Shown: positions 20,629-30,082 of the stretch, in pieces
Position numbering within the stretch: position 1 is the stretch's first letter
How the letters are laid out: every line of letters begins with the position of its first letter
Assembly (NCBI GenBank): GCA_009731375.1
Contig: BJOX01000261.1
Span: 281,095 to 345,094, forward strand
Length of the DNA stretch: 64,000 nt
DNA from: Paulinella micropora
Lineage: Eukaryota; Cercozoa; Imbricatea; Euglyphida
Reading direction: 5' to 3'
The notes under the pieces: model-generated
What the model was told of the DNA's origin: nothing
Seen by the model: only the letters and a program-made list of their open reading frames with translations
Databases searched by the model: none
Program-made: the position numbers and the translations under genes

Positions 20629-21717
20629 TTATCCTGACAGCTGTGCGGCCAACGCGCTGCCAGTATCTAGCGTGTTGTAGTCTAGAACTTTGTCTAGCGG
20701 CAAGACGTCTGTGACGAAACAGCTGAGGTGAGGTTTGGCTTGTCGGAGCCGCTCCACCGTCTCTGCCGAAATAGCTGCGCATTGTACCAGGTACAGTGCG
20801 CGCAGGGAGCTAGCAGCACAGACGCCGAGTAGCTCGTCGTAGGCCACGGCTTCCCGAGTGACGAGGAGCAGTTGCCGGAGCTTGGGCAGCGACGCTACGT
20901 ACCGTAAGTCTGCAGCGGCCACGTGGCCCAGCGTCAGTACGCGGAGGTCGCGGAGACTGGGCAGGAAGCTGAGGCTGCAGCCGGCGGCTAGCAGGCACGA
21001 GTTCAGTTGGAGCCTCCGGAGTCGGCCGAGCGCGCGCAGGTGGCCGAGGCCCGTGGCGGTCAGCGGCCCACAAGAGTTGAGGTCGAGGCGAGTGAGTGAC
21101 TGGAACTGTGCCAGCGCGGCCAACGCGTCATCCGTCTGGTGCGGGATGTCTGCTAGCGCTAGTTCGGAAACTGTGGTCGGCGCCTGCAATTGGCGTAGCG
21201 CACCGGCAACGTCCTCGTCAGCTGACGTGGCGCAGATGGTAAGCTTGTGAACAGAGGCCACTGCCGACAACAGCGGAGCTAGGGCCGGCTCGTGCTCGTT
21301 TAATTCATCGCCGTAGCAACGGAGATTACGTACGTGAATCCGGCGCAACAGAGCTGTGCTGGCATCGATCTCGCCCGGGCCGCAAAGAACAGATATTTCC
21401 CTCGGGGTTTCCAAGCATAGGCCTCGAAAGACAGTAACGATTCTTCGGTCAGTAAGTCTATGGAATTTAAACTCTGGTGGCTTAAAGCCCGTCCAGAAAG
21501 ACGGCCGCTTGCACAGGGCCGAGAGTTGTTTGCAGGTAGATACTAAGCTAACCAGCTGGTCCTCTCCTAGGCATGGCCTAACCCAGGGCCACAGGCAGTC
21601 GGGCAGCGCCAGCAACAAACACGAGGACGGCGGGATCGAGGCTAGACACTGGTACCCTGCTAAGTGCCGGCGTTTGGGGCTGCGGCGGCCGGCCGGGCCG
21701 GGGGGCCGAGCGTCCAT
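20629..21717 (-). CDS. F-box/leucine-rich-repeat protein, 362 residues
   Basis: Intact on the minus strand from the ATG at 21717 (MDARPPGPAG). An earlier in-frame TTG exists but no ATG. An F-box occupies roughly residues 30-75: LLALPDCLWPWVRPCLGEDQ, then LVSLVSTCKQLSALCKRPSFW, with the usual LP, L-x-x-V-C/S-T-C and W positions. From about residue 130 leucine-rich repeats follow (HKLTICA, SELALADIPHQTDDALAAL, TRLDLNSCGPLTATGLGHL, RRLQLNSCLL), with a short C-terminal tail. The expected role is substrate recognition in an SCF-type ubiquitin ligase. It is the second F-box/LRR gene of the block and is transcribed in the same direction as both polymerase genes. Confidence 0.75.
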   Translation of the reverse strand: MDARPPGPAGRRSPKRRHLAGYQCLASIPPSSCLLLALPDCLWPWVRPCLGEDQLVSLVSTCKQLSALCKRPSFWTGFKPPEFKFHRLTDRRIVTVFRGLCLETPREISVLCGPGEIDASTALLRRIHVRNLRCYGDELNEHEPALAPLLSAVASVHKLTICATSADEDVAGALRQLQAPTTVSELALADIPHQTDDALAALAQFQSLTRLDLNSCGPLTATGLGHLRALGRLRRLQLNSCLLAAGCSLSFLPSLRDLRVLTLGHVAAADLRYVASLPKLRQLLLVTREAVAYDELLGVCAASSLRALYLVQCAAISAETVERLRQAKPHLSCFVTDVLPLDKVLDYNTLDTGSALAAQLSG

Positions 21718-21799
21718 GCCGAAAACCGGAGAAGTGCGACAACACGTGTGTCGTCTGTCGCACCTAGGGGAGCAAGAGCACGAGTAAACCAATAGCTCA

Positions 21800-21817
21800 G
21801 AGAGAGAGAGAGAGAGG
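21800..21817. repeat. AG dinucleotide microsatellite
   Basis: Short run of tandem AG just upstream of the F-box/LRR gene at 21717. Confidence 0.8.
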
Positions 21818-21996
21818 GACAGGCAAGAGGGAGCAGGGAGAGGGGGCCTCTGCCCGAAGAAGTGCGATTCTGAAATTGGTGACAGGCCAGCGTCCTGCGC
21901 TTGGCACGGGGGAGGGGCGCGGGGAGGGGGTGGCCCCCGCCGGGCGCGCGCCCCCCTGAGGGTAGCCCGTGCGGGGAGGGGGGGGGGGGGGAGGGG

Positions 21997-22892
21997 NNNN
22001 NNNNNNNNNNNNNNNNNNNNNNNNNNNNNNNNNNNNNNNNNNNNNNNNNNNNNNNNNNNNNNNNNNNNNNNNNNNNNNNNNNNNNNNNNNNNNNNNNNNN
22101 NNNNNNNNNNNNNNNNNNNNNNNNNNNNNNNNNNNNNNNNNNNNNNNNNNNNNNNNNNNNNNNNNNNNNNNNNNNNNNNNNNNNNNNNNNNNNNNNNNNN
22201 NNNNNNNNNNNNNNNNNNNNNNNNNNNNNNNNNNNNNNNNNNNNNNNNNNNNNNNNNNNNNNNNNNNNNNNNNNNNNNNNNNNNNNNNNNNNNNNNNNNN
22301 NNNNNNNNNNNNNNNNNNNNNNNNNNNNNNNNNNNNNNNNNNNNNNNNNNNNNNNNNNNNNNNNNNNNNNNNNNNNNNNNNNNNNNNNNNNNNNNNNNNN
22401 NNNNNNNNNNNNNNNNNNNNNNNNNNNNNNNNNNNNNNNNNNNNNNNNNNNNNNNNNNNNNNNNNNNNNNNNNNNNNNNNNNNNNNNNNNNNNNNNNNNN
22501 NNNNNNNNNNNNNNNNNNNNNNNNNNNNNNNNNNNNNNNNNNNNNNNNNNNNNNNNNNNNNNNNNNNNNNNNNNNNNNNNNNNNNNNNNNNNNNNNNNNN
22601 NNNNNNNNNNNNNNNNNNNNNNNNNNNNNNNNNNNNNNNNNNNNNNNNNNNNNNNNNNNNNNNNNNNNNNNNNNNNNNNNNNNNNNNNNNNNNNNNNNNN
22701 NNNNNNNNNNNNNNNNNNNNNNNNNNNNNNNNNNNNNNNNNNNNNNNNNNNNNNNNNNNNNNNNNNNNNNNNNNNNNNNNNNNNNNNNNNNNNNNNNNNN
22801 NNNNNNNNNNNNNNNNNNNNNNNNNNNNNNNNNNNNNNNNNNNNNNNNNNNNNNNNNNNNNNNNNNNNNNNNNNNNNNNNNNNNNNNNNNNN
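21997..22892. other. Assembly gap of 896 N
   Basis: Unsequenced. It is flanked on the left by a G-rich run. It swallows the C-terminal part of the Rpb2-like gene, where the wall, anchor and C-terminal zinc-binding region would be expected. Confidence 0.95.
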
Positions 22893-25800
22893 TCGCCCAG
22901 CGTGTGCGCGAGCCAGGCCTCCTCGCTCCGCACCCACGCCGCCAGGGCCAGCGGTGACTGGCAGCGGCCGTCGGGGGAGTGGAAGTGGGCGCGCCGGGGG
23001 TCGGCCGGGCACGCCCGGCGCGCGTCCGCGGGGCACGCCAGGTCGGACGCCCCCGTGGCCAGGCGCAGGACCTTGCACAGGGCCGCCAGGGCCGGCCCGG
23101 CGCCCCCGCCCGCCAGGCGCAGCCAGTGCTGGACGCAGCGCCGGAACAGCTGGGGCGGGTCGGAGCGCACCGAGGCCTCCAGCACCCACCAGAACTCGGC
23201 GCGCCACAGCGCCTGCCGGGGCCGGCCCTCGAGGGCCGTGTGGCGCAGCGTCTCCTGCGCCCAGGGCCAGACGTCGGCGACGGAGCCGCCAGTGACCGGG
23301 TGCCGAAGCTCGCGGCCGTGCCGCAGCACGAGCAGCGAGTGCAGCCCCGTCACGGCGTCGCTCACGGTCTTGCGGAACAGCTGCGCCGGGTTGACGAGCA
23401 GCTCGGGCCTCTCCCCGGTCGGCAGGTACGGCATGTCGTAGTCGGGCAGCACGGCGCACACGGTGCTCTTCTGGCCCGACGCGTTGGAGATCTTGTCCCC
23501 GTACTGCAGGGGCGCCGCCCGCACCGTGGCGACGCGCACCACCGCCGCGCGCCCGGCGCCCGTGCCGCCGCCGCCGCCGCCGCTGCCGCCGCTGCCGCCG
23601 CCGCTGCCGCGCAGCCCCGCCAGGTTGGCCGGGCCAGGTCGTCCCCGGCCTCGAGGAACATCTTTTGCTGGTAGCCCCGGTGCTCGCCGCCCGCCAGCGC
23701 GAGCCGGTGGAGCTTGGCCAGGCTCTCGCAGCCCCACGCCACGGCCGCCTCCTGCGTCGTGAGCCAGAAGAGCCCCCCGGCCCGCAGCAGGGCGTGCCAC
23801 GCCCCCCGCGCCTCCGGCCACGCGCCGCCGGCGCTGTTGGTCAGCCCGTGCCGGTCCCAGAGCCCCGCGGCCGCGCCCGCCCGGCCCGCGAGCGCGCGCA
23901 GCCGGCCCCGGGCCCAGCCCACGCGCACCGAGCGCGGCAGGGGCACCCGCCCCCCGGCCAGCACGGGCAGGACGGGCGCCGCCAGCTGCCCGGCGTGGAC
24001 GTAGACGCACAGGCGGCCCTCGGCCTCGTCCAGCACGGTGCCCAGGAAGCGCAGCGGGGCGGCCGGGCCCGTGTCCGTGGCGTGCAGGCCCCGCTTCAGG
24101 AGGCGGAGGCGGGCCTGCAGCCGGCGGGCGGCCCCCGGGCCCGGCAGGAAGCCCAGCACGCGCCCGAAGCACTCGAGCGCCGGGCCGCCGGCGGTGCCGG
24201 TGGCGGCGGGCTCGCACGCCAGCAGCAGCCAGTCCTCCAGCGCCCGCCGCCAGTCCGGCGGCAGCTCGGGCGTCACCAGCGTGCACTGCGCCGCGCGCTT
24301 GTCGTAGCCCGACCGCTCGGACTTGCTGGTGGTGGTCGGGCACAGGAAGCAGGGGTGCGACATGTCGAACCGCTGGTCGCTGGTCGTGCCGTGCCCCGGC
24401 CGCACCATCTGGCAGACCCGCCTGCTCAGGCACCACTTCTTGACGAGGTTCTTGCCGCGCATGTTCTGCAGCACGCGGCGCAGGGGCTCCTGGCTGTTGG
24501 CCAGCGGCCGGTCGCGCGGCGACGCAAACTCGCGGAAGACGGACGACGCGTACGCCGCGTCCAGGAGGCTGTCGTAGCGGGCGCACACTACCAGCCCCCC
24601 CCACGACGACAGGCGGGCGTGCAGCAGCGTGCGCACGGCGCTCAGGGCCCGCTGCAGGTTGTGGCGGTACAGCGCCGCCAGCGTCAGCACGCCGCGGCTC
24701 TGCAGCGCGTGCGGGTCCGACAGCCCGCGGGTGCCCTTGTAGCCCGAGCACAGCGCCCCGGGCAGCCCGACCTCGCCGCGGCACAGCAGCCGCGCGGCGT
24801 CCGCCAGGTGCAGCAGCTTGGCCTCGTCGGTGCGCCGGCCCGCCTCCCGCAGCCGCGGCTCGTCCAGCGCGTACTCCGCCACCAGGCGCCACGCCGCACA
24901 GGCGCCCGCGTGCGCCGGTTGTTGCGCCGCGCGCCGCAGGCACTCTGCCAGCCAGCACGCGGGGGTGCCAGTGACGTGCACCAGGAGGCGGTTGCGCAGC
25001 CACACGGGGTGGCAGAGCCCCTGCTCCTCCAGCTCGTCCGCCCGCAGCCCCTTGGCCCGCGTGCACCAGAGCTGGCCCAGGCGGAACAGCGCCTGCCCCC
25101 GCGTGCGCACGCCCTCGTTGTACTGCCAGGACCGCTGCAGCAGCTCCGCGTACAAGTCACGCTCCGCGGGCGCGTCCGCCCGGCAGGCCAGGGCCAGCAG
25201 CTGGCCCAGGCTCTGGCAGCCCAGCGCGCGCCACAGGATGAGCATGGGCAGGTCGCACGGCTGCCCCAGGTACACGCGCATGCTCAGCACCACTTGGCCG
25301 GAATCGAACTTGGCCTGCTCGCGCGCCGCCCGCCCCAGCTCCGCCGCCGGCAGGGCGCCCCGGACGACGCGGGCCGAGCGCACGGCCCGGCAGGCCTGGT
25401 CCAGGGCCTCCAGCGTGTCCCGCAGCGCGGCGTTCTGGGTGTTCCCGTAGCCCGGCCGCAGGGTGTCGTCCTCGTCCGGGCCGCCGGCCGCCGGGCCGGG
25501 GTACAGCAGCACCCGGCGCACGCGCCGCGACCCGATGGCCGACTGCTCCTGGTTGTGCATGTTGTCCCGGTGGTAGTTGGCTGGGCCCTCTTCTTCCTCT
25601 TCCGGCTCGTCCTCCTCCGCGCCGGGGCCCGCCTGCTCGGCCCCGGCCTCCTCCGGCGCCAGCGGCGCGTCGGCCCCGTCCGCCGGCAGCCGCTCGACCT
25701 CGGCCGACCGCCCCGTCCCCCACTGCACCTCGCGGCGGCGCGTGCCGCCGGGCGTGCTGCCGGTGGCGGTCAGGCGGTAGGTCTCGTGCGTGGCGGCCAC

Positions 25801-26723
25801 CCCCGCGTGGCTAGTGAGCACGGTCCGGGTCAGGGTGGTGTCCGGCGCCCGCCCGCTGGTCTGGTTCAGGCGCTTGTCCCACTGGCGCAGCAGCACCTGG
25901 TCGTGGGGGGGACCTCCCGCCCCTCCAGGGCCCAGGCCACGCCCTCGATCAGCAAGAACTGCACCAGGTTCCCGATCTCCTGTCCTTCCCAGGTACGGCG
26001 CAGGTGGGTGGCGTGCGTCCTGAACCAGGCGTCCGCCAGCGCGGGCGTGCGCAGCTGCGTCGGGGGCGGCAGGTTCACGGGCCAGGGCAGGCTCAGCAGC
26101 ACGTGCCGGCCGGCGGGGGGCAGCTGCACCCCGGGGCAGGGCTCGTCTTGCTCGTACAAGGACCACGCGCTCCTGACCCACAGCTTGGCGCACCAGGTCC
26201 CCGCCCGGTGGCACAGGTCCTCGAAGCGGTCCCGCGGGTCTTCGAACGAATCGAAGCGTAACTGCAGCTTCAGGACGAACCTGCGTTCGGGCGCGGGGCC
26301 GGCCAGGCGCCGGGCGGGCAGCGTGACCAGGTGCGGCACGCTCACCTCGTCCGGCCGGGGCTCGCGCGCCTGCAGCCAGCCCTGCAGCGCGGAACGCAGC
26401 CCGCTGCTGCGGTTCTTCTTCCGGTGCAGGCGCGCGAGCTCTGCCTGGCTCACTTGGCGCAGGTGCACCTGCGCCGACAGGCGCTCCACCAGCAGCGGCG
26501 CCTGGTGGACCACGAAGGCGCGCAGGCTCTCGACGGAGGCCGTATGCCGCAGGTACTCCTCCTGCAAGAAGGCCAGCGAGAGTTGCCCCTGCTCCTCCAC
26601 GGTCGCGAAGTACGGCCCGCGCTGGCCCCGGGCCTCTTCCTCGCGCACGAACGCCTCGTCCAGGGCCAGCTGCGCCGCGATCACCTCGTCGAGGGCCGAC
26701 GCGCTCGGGCTGGGGTCCGCCAT
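22893..26723 (-). CDS. Divergent DNA-directed RNA polymerase second subunit (Rpb2-like), C-terminus in gap
   Basis: Minus strand, starting at the ATG at 26723 (MADPSPSASALDEVIAAQ). The most diagnostic segment is YGDKISNASGQKST with LPDYDMPYLPTGERPELLVNP near 23380-23510, which matches the GDK-x(4)-GQKG ... DMPF-x(4)-G-x-x-PD-x-x-x-NP block of Rpb2. Upstream, MRGKNLVKKWCLSRRVCQMVRPG and a CPTTTSKSERSGYDKRA segment occupy the position of the fork-loop region and CP-x-TPEG motif, heavily diverged. An acidic linker (DEPEEEEEG) lies near 25600. Frame changes occur at the G-run near 25905-25912 and in a GCC-repeat (Gly/Ser-rich linker) near 23570-23640. The product should pair with the Rpb1-like subunit, and together they imply a self-encoded transcription system. 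Confidence 0.8.
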
Positions 26724-26769
26724 CACCGCGCCCCCCGGTACCCTTTCTGCCACGCACCCCGAGGGGGGG

Positions 26770-26850
26770 NNNNNNNNNNNNNNNNNNNNNNNNNNNNNNN
26801 NNNNNNNNNNNNNNNNNNNNNNNNNNNNNNNNNNNNNNNNNNNNNNNNNN
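26770..26850. other. Assembly gap flanked by homopolymers
   Basis: 81 N between a G-run and a C-run, directly upstream of the Rpb2-like start codon. The C-run after the gap leads into a repeated C-rich stretch (CCCACTGCCAGCGCCC occurs at least twice, 26875-26950). Confidence 0.9.
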
Positions 26851-27185
26851 CCCCCCCCCCCCCCCCCCCCCCTCCCACTGCCAGCGCCCGCAGGCCCCGC
26901 CCCGCAGGCCCCGGGGAGGAGGACCTCCCCCTTCCCACTGCCAGCGCCCCGCATGCCCCGCCCCGCAGGCCCCCGGGGAGGAGGACCCCCCCTCCCCCCC
27001 CTCCCCACCGCCAGCGCCCCCGCCTTCCGCGGCGCCAGCGCGCGAACCACCCGCCGGCACCGCTCGGCACGCGGCCGCCGGGAGGGGGGCGCTCTTTTCC
27101 CGCCAGTGGGCGCCGGGCACGGGCCTGGCAGCCTGCCGCCCCTCTCATCGTGACCGCCGTGACACATTAGCTCGGGCGAGGCAGC

Positions 27186-27659
27186 GTGGATTACATGCTC
27201 GGACCAGCACATCGCCGGGCACCGCCCACGACCACCGACCAGCCGGCACATCATCGTCGGGCGCCGCTCACGACCACCGACCAGCCAGCACATCATCGTC
27301 GGGGGCCGCCCGCGACCACCGACCAGCCGGCACATCATCGTCGGGCGCCGCCCACGACCACCGACCAGCCAGCTCCGTACGTGGCGCCGGCCCCGCAGCC
27401 GTCCCTGGACGCCTGCCTGTGGCGGGCCAGCCGGCGGGGGCTCCGGGAGATCCTGTCGGCGGCGGAGGCCCGGACTCTCTGGGCCGCCCTAGGCACCACG
27501 CCGGCCCCAGCCAAGCTGCCAGCGTCCGCGCTAGCGACCAGCCTGCGCGTCGGGGCACGCCTGTCGCGCATAGCATCCGGACGCGCCCTCGCCGTGGCCG
27601 CCGTCGACGTCGTCCGGCTCGCCGCCAACGGGGGGCCGGCCGCCCGGCGCCGCCTGTGA
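27186..27659 (+). CDS. Repeat-containing hypothetical protein, 157 residues
   Basis: Plus-strand ORF whose first third is an in-frame tandem repeat of 14 residues (AHHRRAPPTTTDQP type) encoded by 42-bp DNA repeats. The remainder (SLDACLWRASRRGLREILSAAEARTLWAALG, SLRVGARLSRIASGR) looks like a helical folded part. After the stop at 27657-27659 other plus frames still look coding (LWAAVGLGAPVVVRLAVPEPR near 27690-27750; HALIRFSRGGSELLPALDSYHR near 28020-28080), so the gene may originally have been longer, to about 28130. No family recognised. It diverges from the Rpb2-like gene. Confidence 0.4.
   Translation: MDYMLGPAHRRAPPTTTDQPAHHRRAPLTTTDQPAHHRRGPPATTDQPAHHRRAPPTTTDQPAPYVAPAPQPSLDACLWRASRRGLREILSAAEARTLWAALGTTPAPAKLPASALATSLRVGARLSRIASGRALAVAAVDVVRLAANGGPAARRRL
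27206..27370. repeat. 42-bp tandem repeats, four copies
   Basis: One 39-bp and three 42-bp units ending CACGACCACCGACCAGCC. The period is a multiple of three, so the repeats stay in frame in the 157-residue ORF. Confidence 0.85.
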
Positions 27660-28370
27660 CACGCCCCTGGACGGGCCCGCCCGTACCCCGCGCTGTGGGC
27701 CGCGGTGGGGCTGGGGGCCCCGGTCGTGGTCCGGCTGGCGGTCCCCGAGCCCCGGCGCGGCGAGTCGCTGCCGCGCCTGTTCCTGGCGGCGGGTTTTCCT
27801 AGGGGCGGACGCGGCCCCCCGGCGCAGGCCTAGGCCGTGCAAGGACTGCACAGCCAGCCCCTGGTGTCGCCCAGCTGGCACCCCTGCGGCCGGCTGCGGA
27901 GCCAGTGTTTGCGCCGGCTCGAGCGCAGGCTGCCGCGCGGGGCCCGGGAGGCCTGCTGTGGCTGGCGCCAGGCGCACGAGCTGCACCAGGACGCCCGGCT
28001 GGCCTTGCGGCGTGGCGGCCACGCGCTGATTAGATTCTCGCGCGGGGGCTCCGAGCTCTTGCCCGCCCTCGACTCCTACCACCGACAGCACGTAGCCCTC
28101 GTGTATTCTTATGATTGGCCGGACCTAGGGGCCGGTGCCTCCCCGCCGCGCACGGGCGGCCCACCCCCACGGACTGCTAGAGCACTAGCCCCGGGGCCGC
28201 AAGAAAACTCCCTGGCTCCTGGCTGAAGAAAAGCGGACGACCCCCCTCCTCGTCCTCTCTGGCCTGCTAGAGCCCGGCCCGGGACACAGAACGGTCCTGA
28301 CCGGTCGGGTGACAGGAACGGGCAGCCCCCCTTGGCCAGTCGGGCGGCAGGACCAGGCACCTCCTGCCGG

Positions 28371-28680
28371 CCGGGTGGCAGAAAAGGCAGGTCTTTTCCG
28401 GCCGGGTGGCACGAGAGGCAGGGCTTTTCCGGCCGGGTGGCAGAAAAGGCCGGTCTTTTCCGGCCGGGTGGCACGAGAGGCAGGGCTTTTCCGGCCGGGT
28501 GGCAGAAAAGGCCGGTCTTTTCCGGCCGGGTGGCATGAGAGGCAGGGCTTTTCCGGCCGGGTGGCAGAAAAGGCCAGACTTTTTCGGCCGGGTGGCAGAA
28601 AAGGCATGACTTTCCCGGTCGGGTGGCATGAGTGGCTGCGCTTTCCTGGCCGGGTGGCGGAAAAGGCCAGTTTTTTCCGG
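28371..28680. repeat. 31-bp tandem repeat array, ten units
   Basis: Exactly ten units of 31 bp, each beginning CCGGGTGGC and ending TTTTCCGG. In the first half two variants alternate (CAGAAAAGGC type and CACGAGAGGC type), giving a 62-bp higher-order period. In the last units the pattern decays. Units abut with no unique spacers, so this is a minisatellite. It lies near the right edge of the GC-rich insert. Confidence 0.9.
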
Positions 28681-28734
28681 CCGGGTGGATATACCCCGTT
28701 TGGCCGGACAGGGGCGCTGCCTTTTTGTCCTCCC

Positions 28735-28800
28735 CTCTCCCCTCTCCCTTCTCCCCTCTCCCCTCTCCCCTCTCCCTCCCCCCTCCTCCCCTCTCCCTCC
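28735..28800. repeat. Polypyrimidine tract (CCCCTCTCC-type)
   Basis: Nearly pure C/T stretch with CCCCTCTCC units between the 31-bp array and the right edge of the insert. Confidence 0.8.
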
Positions 28801-28856
28801 CCGCGCCAGAACATTGTGCAGGCCCCCCCCAGGCTTTCGTCCATTTTGGCGGCCCG

Positions 28857-29109
28857 GAGAGATAATGAGCCTACAGCATTAAATCTACCTTTGCCCCCAT
28901 TTTGCCGATACACTACAGAGACTTTATTATTGAATACTTTTTGAATATATTTTTTTTAGCAGTGTTATAGGACTTCCGTCTTTGAAACATTTCTCTCGCA
29001 GTTGGCTTTTTAAGTCATCAAAATTGTTAATAATATAGGATAGTTTGTTCGCATCAAACAACTCCTCTTTGTTAATAAACTGAGTGCGGGTGGCCTCATC
29101 AACATCCAT
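28857..29109 (-). pseudogene. N-terminal part of the element L primase-helicase gene
   Basis: Minus strand, ATG at 29109 (MDVDEATRTQFINKEELFDA), preceded by a TTATTATAG promoter-like run. The first frame ends at SKSIQ near 28927 because of an extra base in an 8-T run (plus strand) near 28950. In the next frame it continues FNNKVSVVYRQNGGKGRF and NAVGSLSL, ending at 28857 where GC-rich DNA begins. The GRF-x-A-x-G-S-x-SL segment is the natural predecessor of QNIPREIRHTI at 6754. The two pieces therefore belong to one gene of element L, separated by the insert. Confidence 0.8.
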
Positions 29110-29286
29110 CTATAATAAAGTTATAATTTTTTTTTGTGTGGTCGTAAATTATATGTAGTATTCTTATAGATACTATATATAAGAAATATATTTATCTTGG
29201 CTTTAAATGGAAATTATATATAAGATAGTCCGCCACTAAGTGGCATTTTGGACAAAAAAACATTTAGAAGGGGCAGTATATACATT

Positions 29287-30082
29287 TCAAATTTTTTCAC
29301 TCTTTGAAATATGACCTTTTGATCTATTATGTATAGTTAGAGCCGTCTCGCTTACACCTGTAAAACTACATGCCTCACAATAATATTTTTTACTTTCTCT
29401 TATTTTGTCAAGTTCTTCTTTTTTCTTTCTCAACAAAACATCCTTGTTTTTGTCGTAATATAATTTTTGGCGTGCTTTGATTTGTTCTTTTTTTATATCA
29501 TAATATTTTTTGTGATATTCTTCAAAGTATTTTTTATTATTTTCCAGTCGTTTCTTTTCTTCATCGTTTTTAAAAACTCGTTCTTCAAATCTAATCCATT
29601 TTCTGTCTTCATTTGTGGTTCCCGCTCCTTTTGCAGTGTTTATATTCAGTGTTGGTTTTAGTTCGCATATATATTTTTGTTCTAATTCTCTCTGTCTATC
29701 AATGTTATGGTTTTCTGCTGTCTCTTCATAAATCAAAACACATTTAAAATTTTCAATCCCCTTGTTGTTCATATGATTATATAACTTTCTATTAATGCCT
29801 TTCTTAGCGAGCGATTTATGGTGGCTAAGTCTTGCATATAAATGTTGTTGCAGAGTGCTACCTATGTAAAATTCTTTGTCATTTTCATCTACGGCATTAA
29901 ACAATTGATAAACTTTGTAAGTCTTTTTTTTCTTTCATAATTTTTTTCTTCTTGTGCTTCTCGTAATACTTCTTGCTTGCTCTTCTGTACATTTCTGGTT
30001 TTCTTTTTGCGTATTCTCTCTGAGACTTTTTACGAGCCTCCAGTCGCGCTTCGTCCGTTAAATACTTAAATGGTGGTGGCAT
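29287..30082 (-). pseudogene. GIY-YIG endonuclease-like protein with C-terminal zinc finger, frameshifted
   Basis: Minus strand. A 61-residue N-terminal piece (30082-29897, starting MPPPFKYLTDEARLEARKK) is rich in Lys/Arg. The second piece (29904-29287) contains the GIY-YIG core: DKEFYIGSTLQQHLYARLSHH, then the EETAEN/REQE-like ELEQKYICELKPTLN with the conserved glutamate and asparagine. A long lysine-rich helix and a C2H2-like finger (YYCEACSFTGVSETALTIHNRSKGH) follow. The pieces join by a one-base shift in a homopolymer near 29930. Members cut DNA as homing endonucleases or repair nucleases, and such Lys-rich forms are common in algal viruses. The N-terminal start is preceded by TTATATATATT-like sequence. 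Confidence 0.75.

Larger units (their letters stand above)
6755..28856. mobile_element. GC-rich insert of about 22.1 kb carrying RNA polymerase subunit genes
   Basis: Composition switches from AT-rich to strongly GC-rich at 6754/6755 and back at 28856/28857. Both edges lie in the same primase gene at adjacent codons: CTC (last Leu of GSLSL) on the right and CAA (Gln of QNIPREI) on the left. Removing the block restores the frame exactly at that point. No target-site duplication, terminal inverted repeat or transposase was seen. The left edge cuts through a gene of the block. It holds Rpb1-like and Rpb2-like genes, F-box/LRR genes, tandem repeats and pyrimidine tracts, a content closer to a fragment of a large DNA virus than to a transposon. 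Internal gaps lie at 7296-7310, 13443-13452, 20534-20543, 21997-22892 and 26770-26850. Confidence 0.75.
1..30082 (-). mobile_element. Element L: polinton-like virus remnant split by GC-rich insert
   Basis: AT-rich viral genes on the minus strand occupy 1-6754 and 28857-30082. In transcription order they are a GIY-YIG protein, the primase-SF3 helicase gene, a 220-residue protein, and a large fibre that leaves the window at base 1. One gene, the head protein at 3227, is on the plus strand. The 6755-28856 stretch is foreign to it in base composition and gene content. The replication gene continues across that stretch, which shows that the two AT-rich parts are one element. Capsid genes of L are not in the window. 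The limits are uncertain: the left end is outside, and the right end is placed at the GIY-YIG start because no viral gene follows for about 6 kb. Confidence 0.7.

Noticed and set aside
23665-27153. Plus-strand ORF of over 1100 codons opposite the Rpb2-like gene
   Set aside because: Same reason: it is a shadow frame across a gap, and the GDK...GQKST block is on the minus strand.
28371-28680. CRISPR array
   Set aside because: The 31-bp units abut directly and no unique spacers exist; no cas gene is nearby.
6755-28856. GC-rich block as host chromosome with viral insertions on both sides
   Set aside because: The two AT-rich flanks carry adjacent codons of one gene, so the GC-rich DNA interrupts the virus and not the reverse.
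6755-28856. GC-rich block as a classical DNA transposon
   Set aside because: No terminal inverted repeats, target-site duplication or transposase were found.
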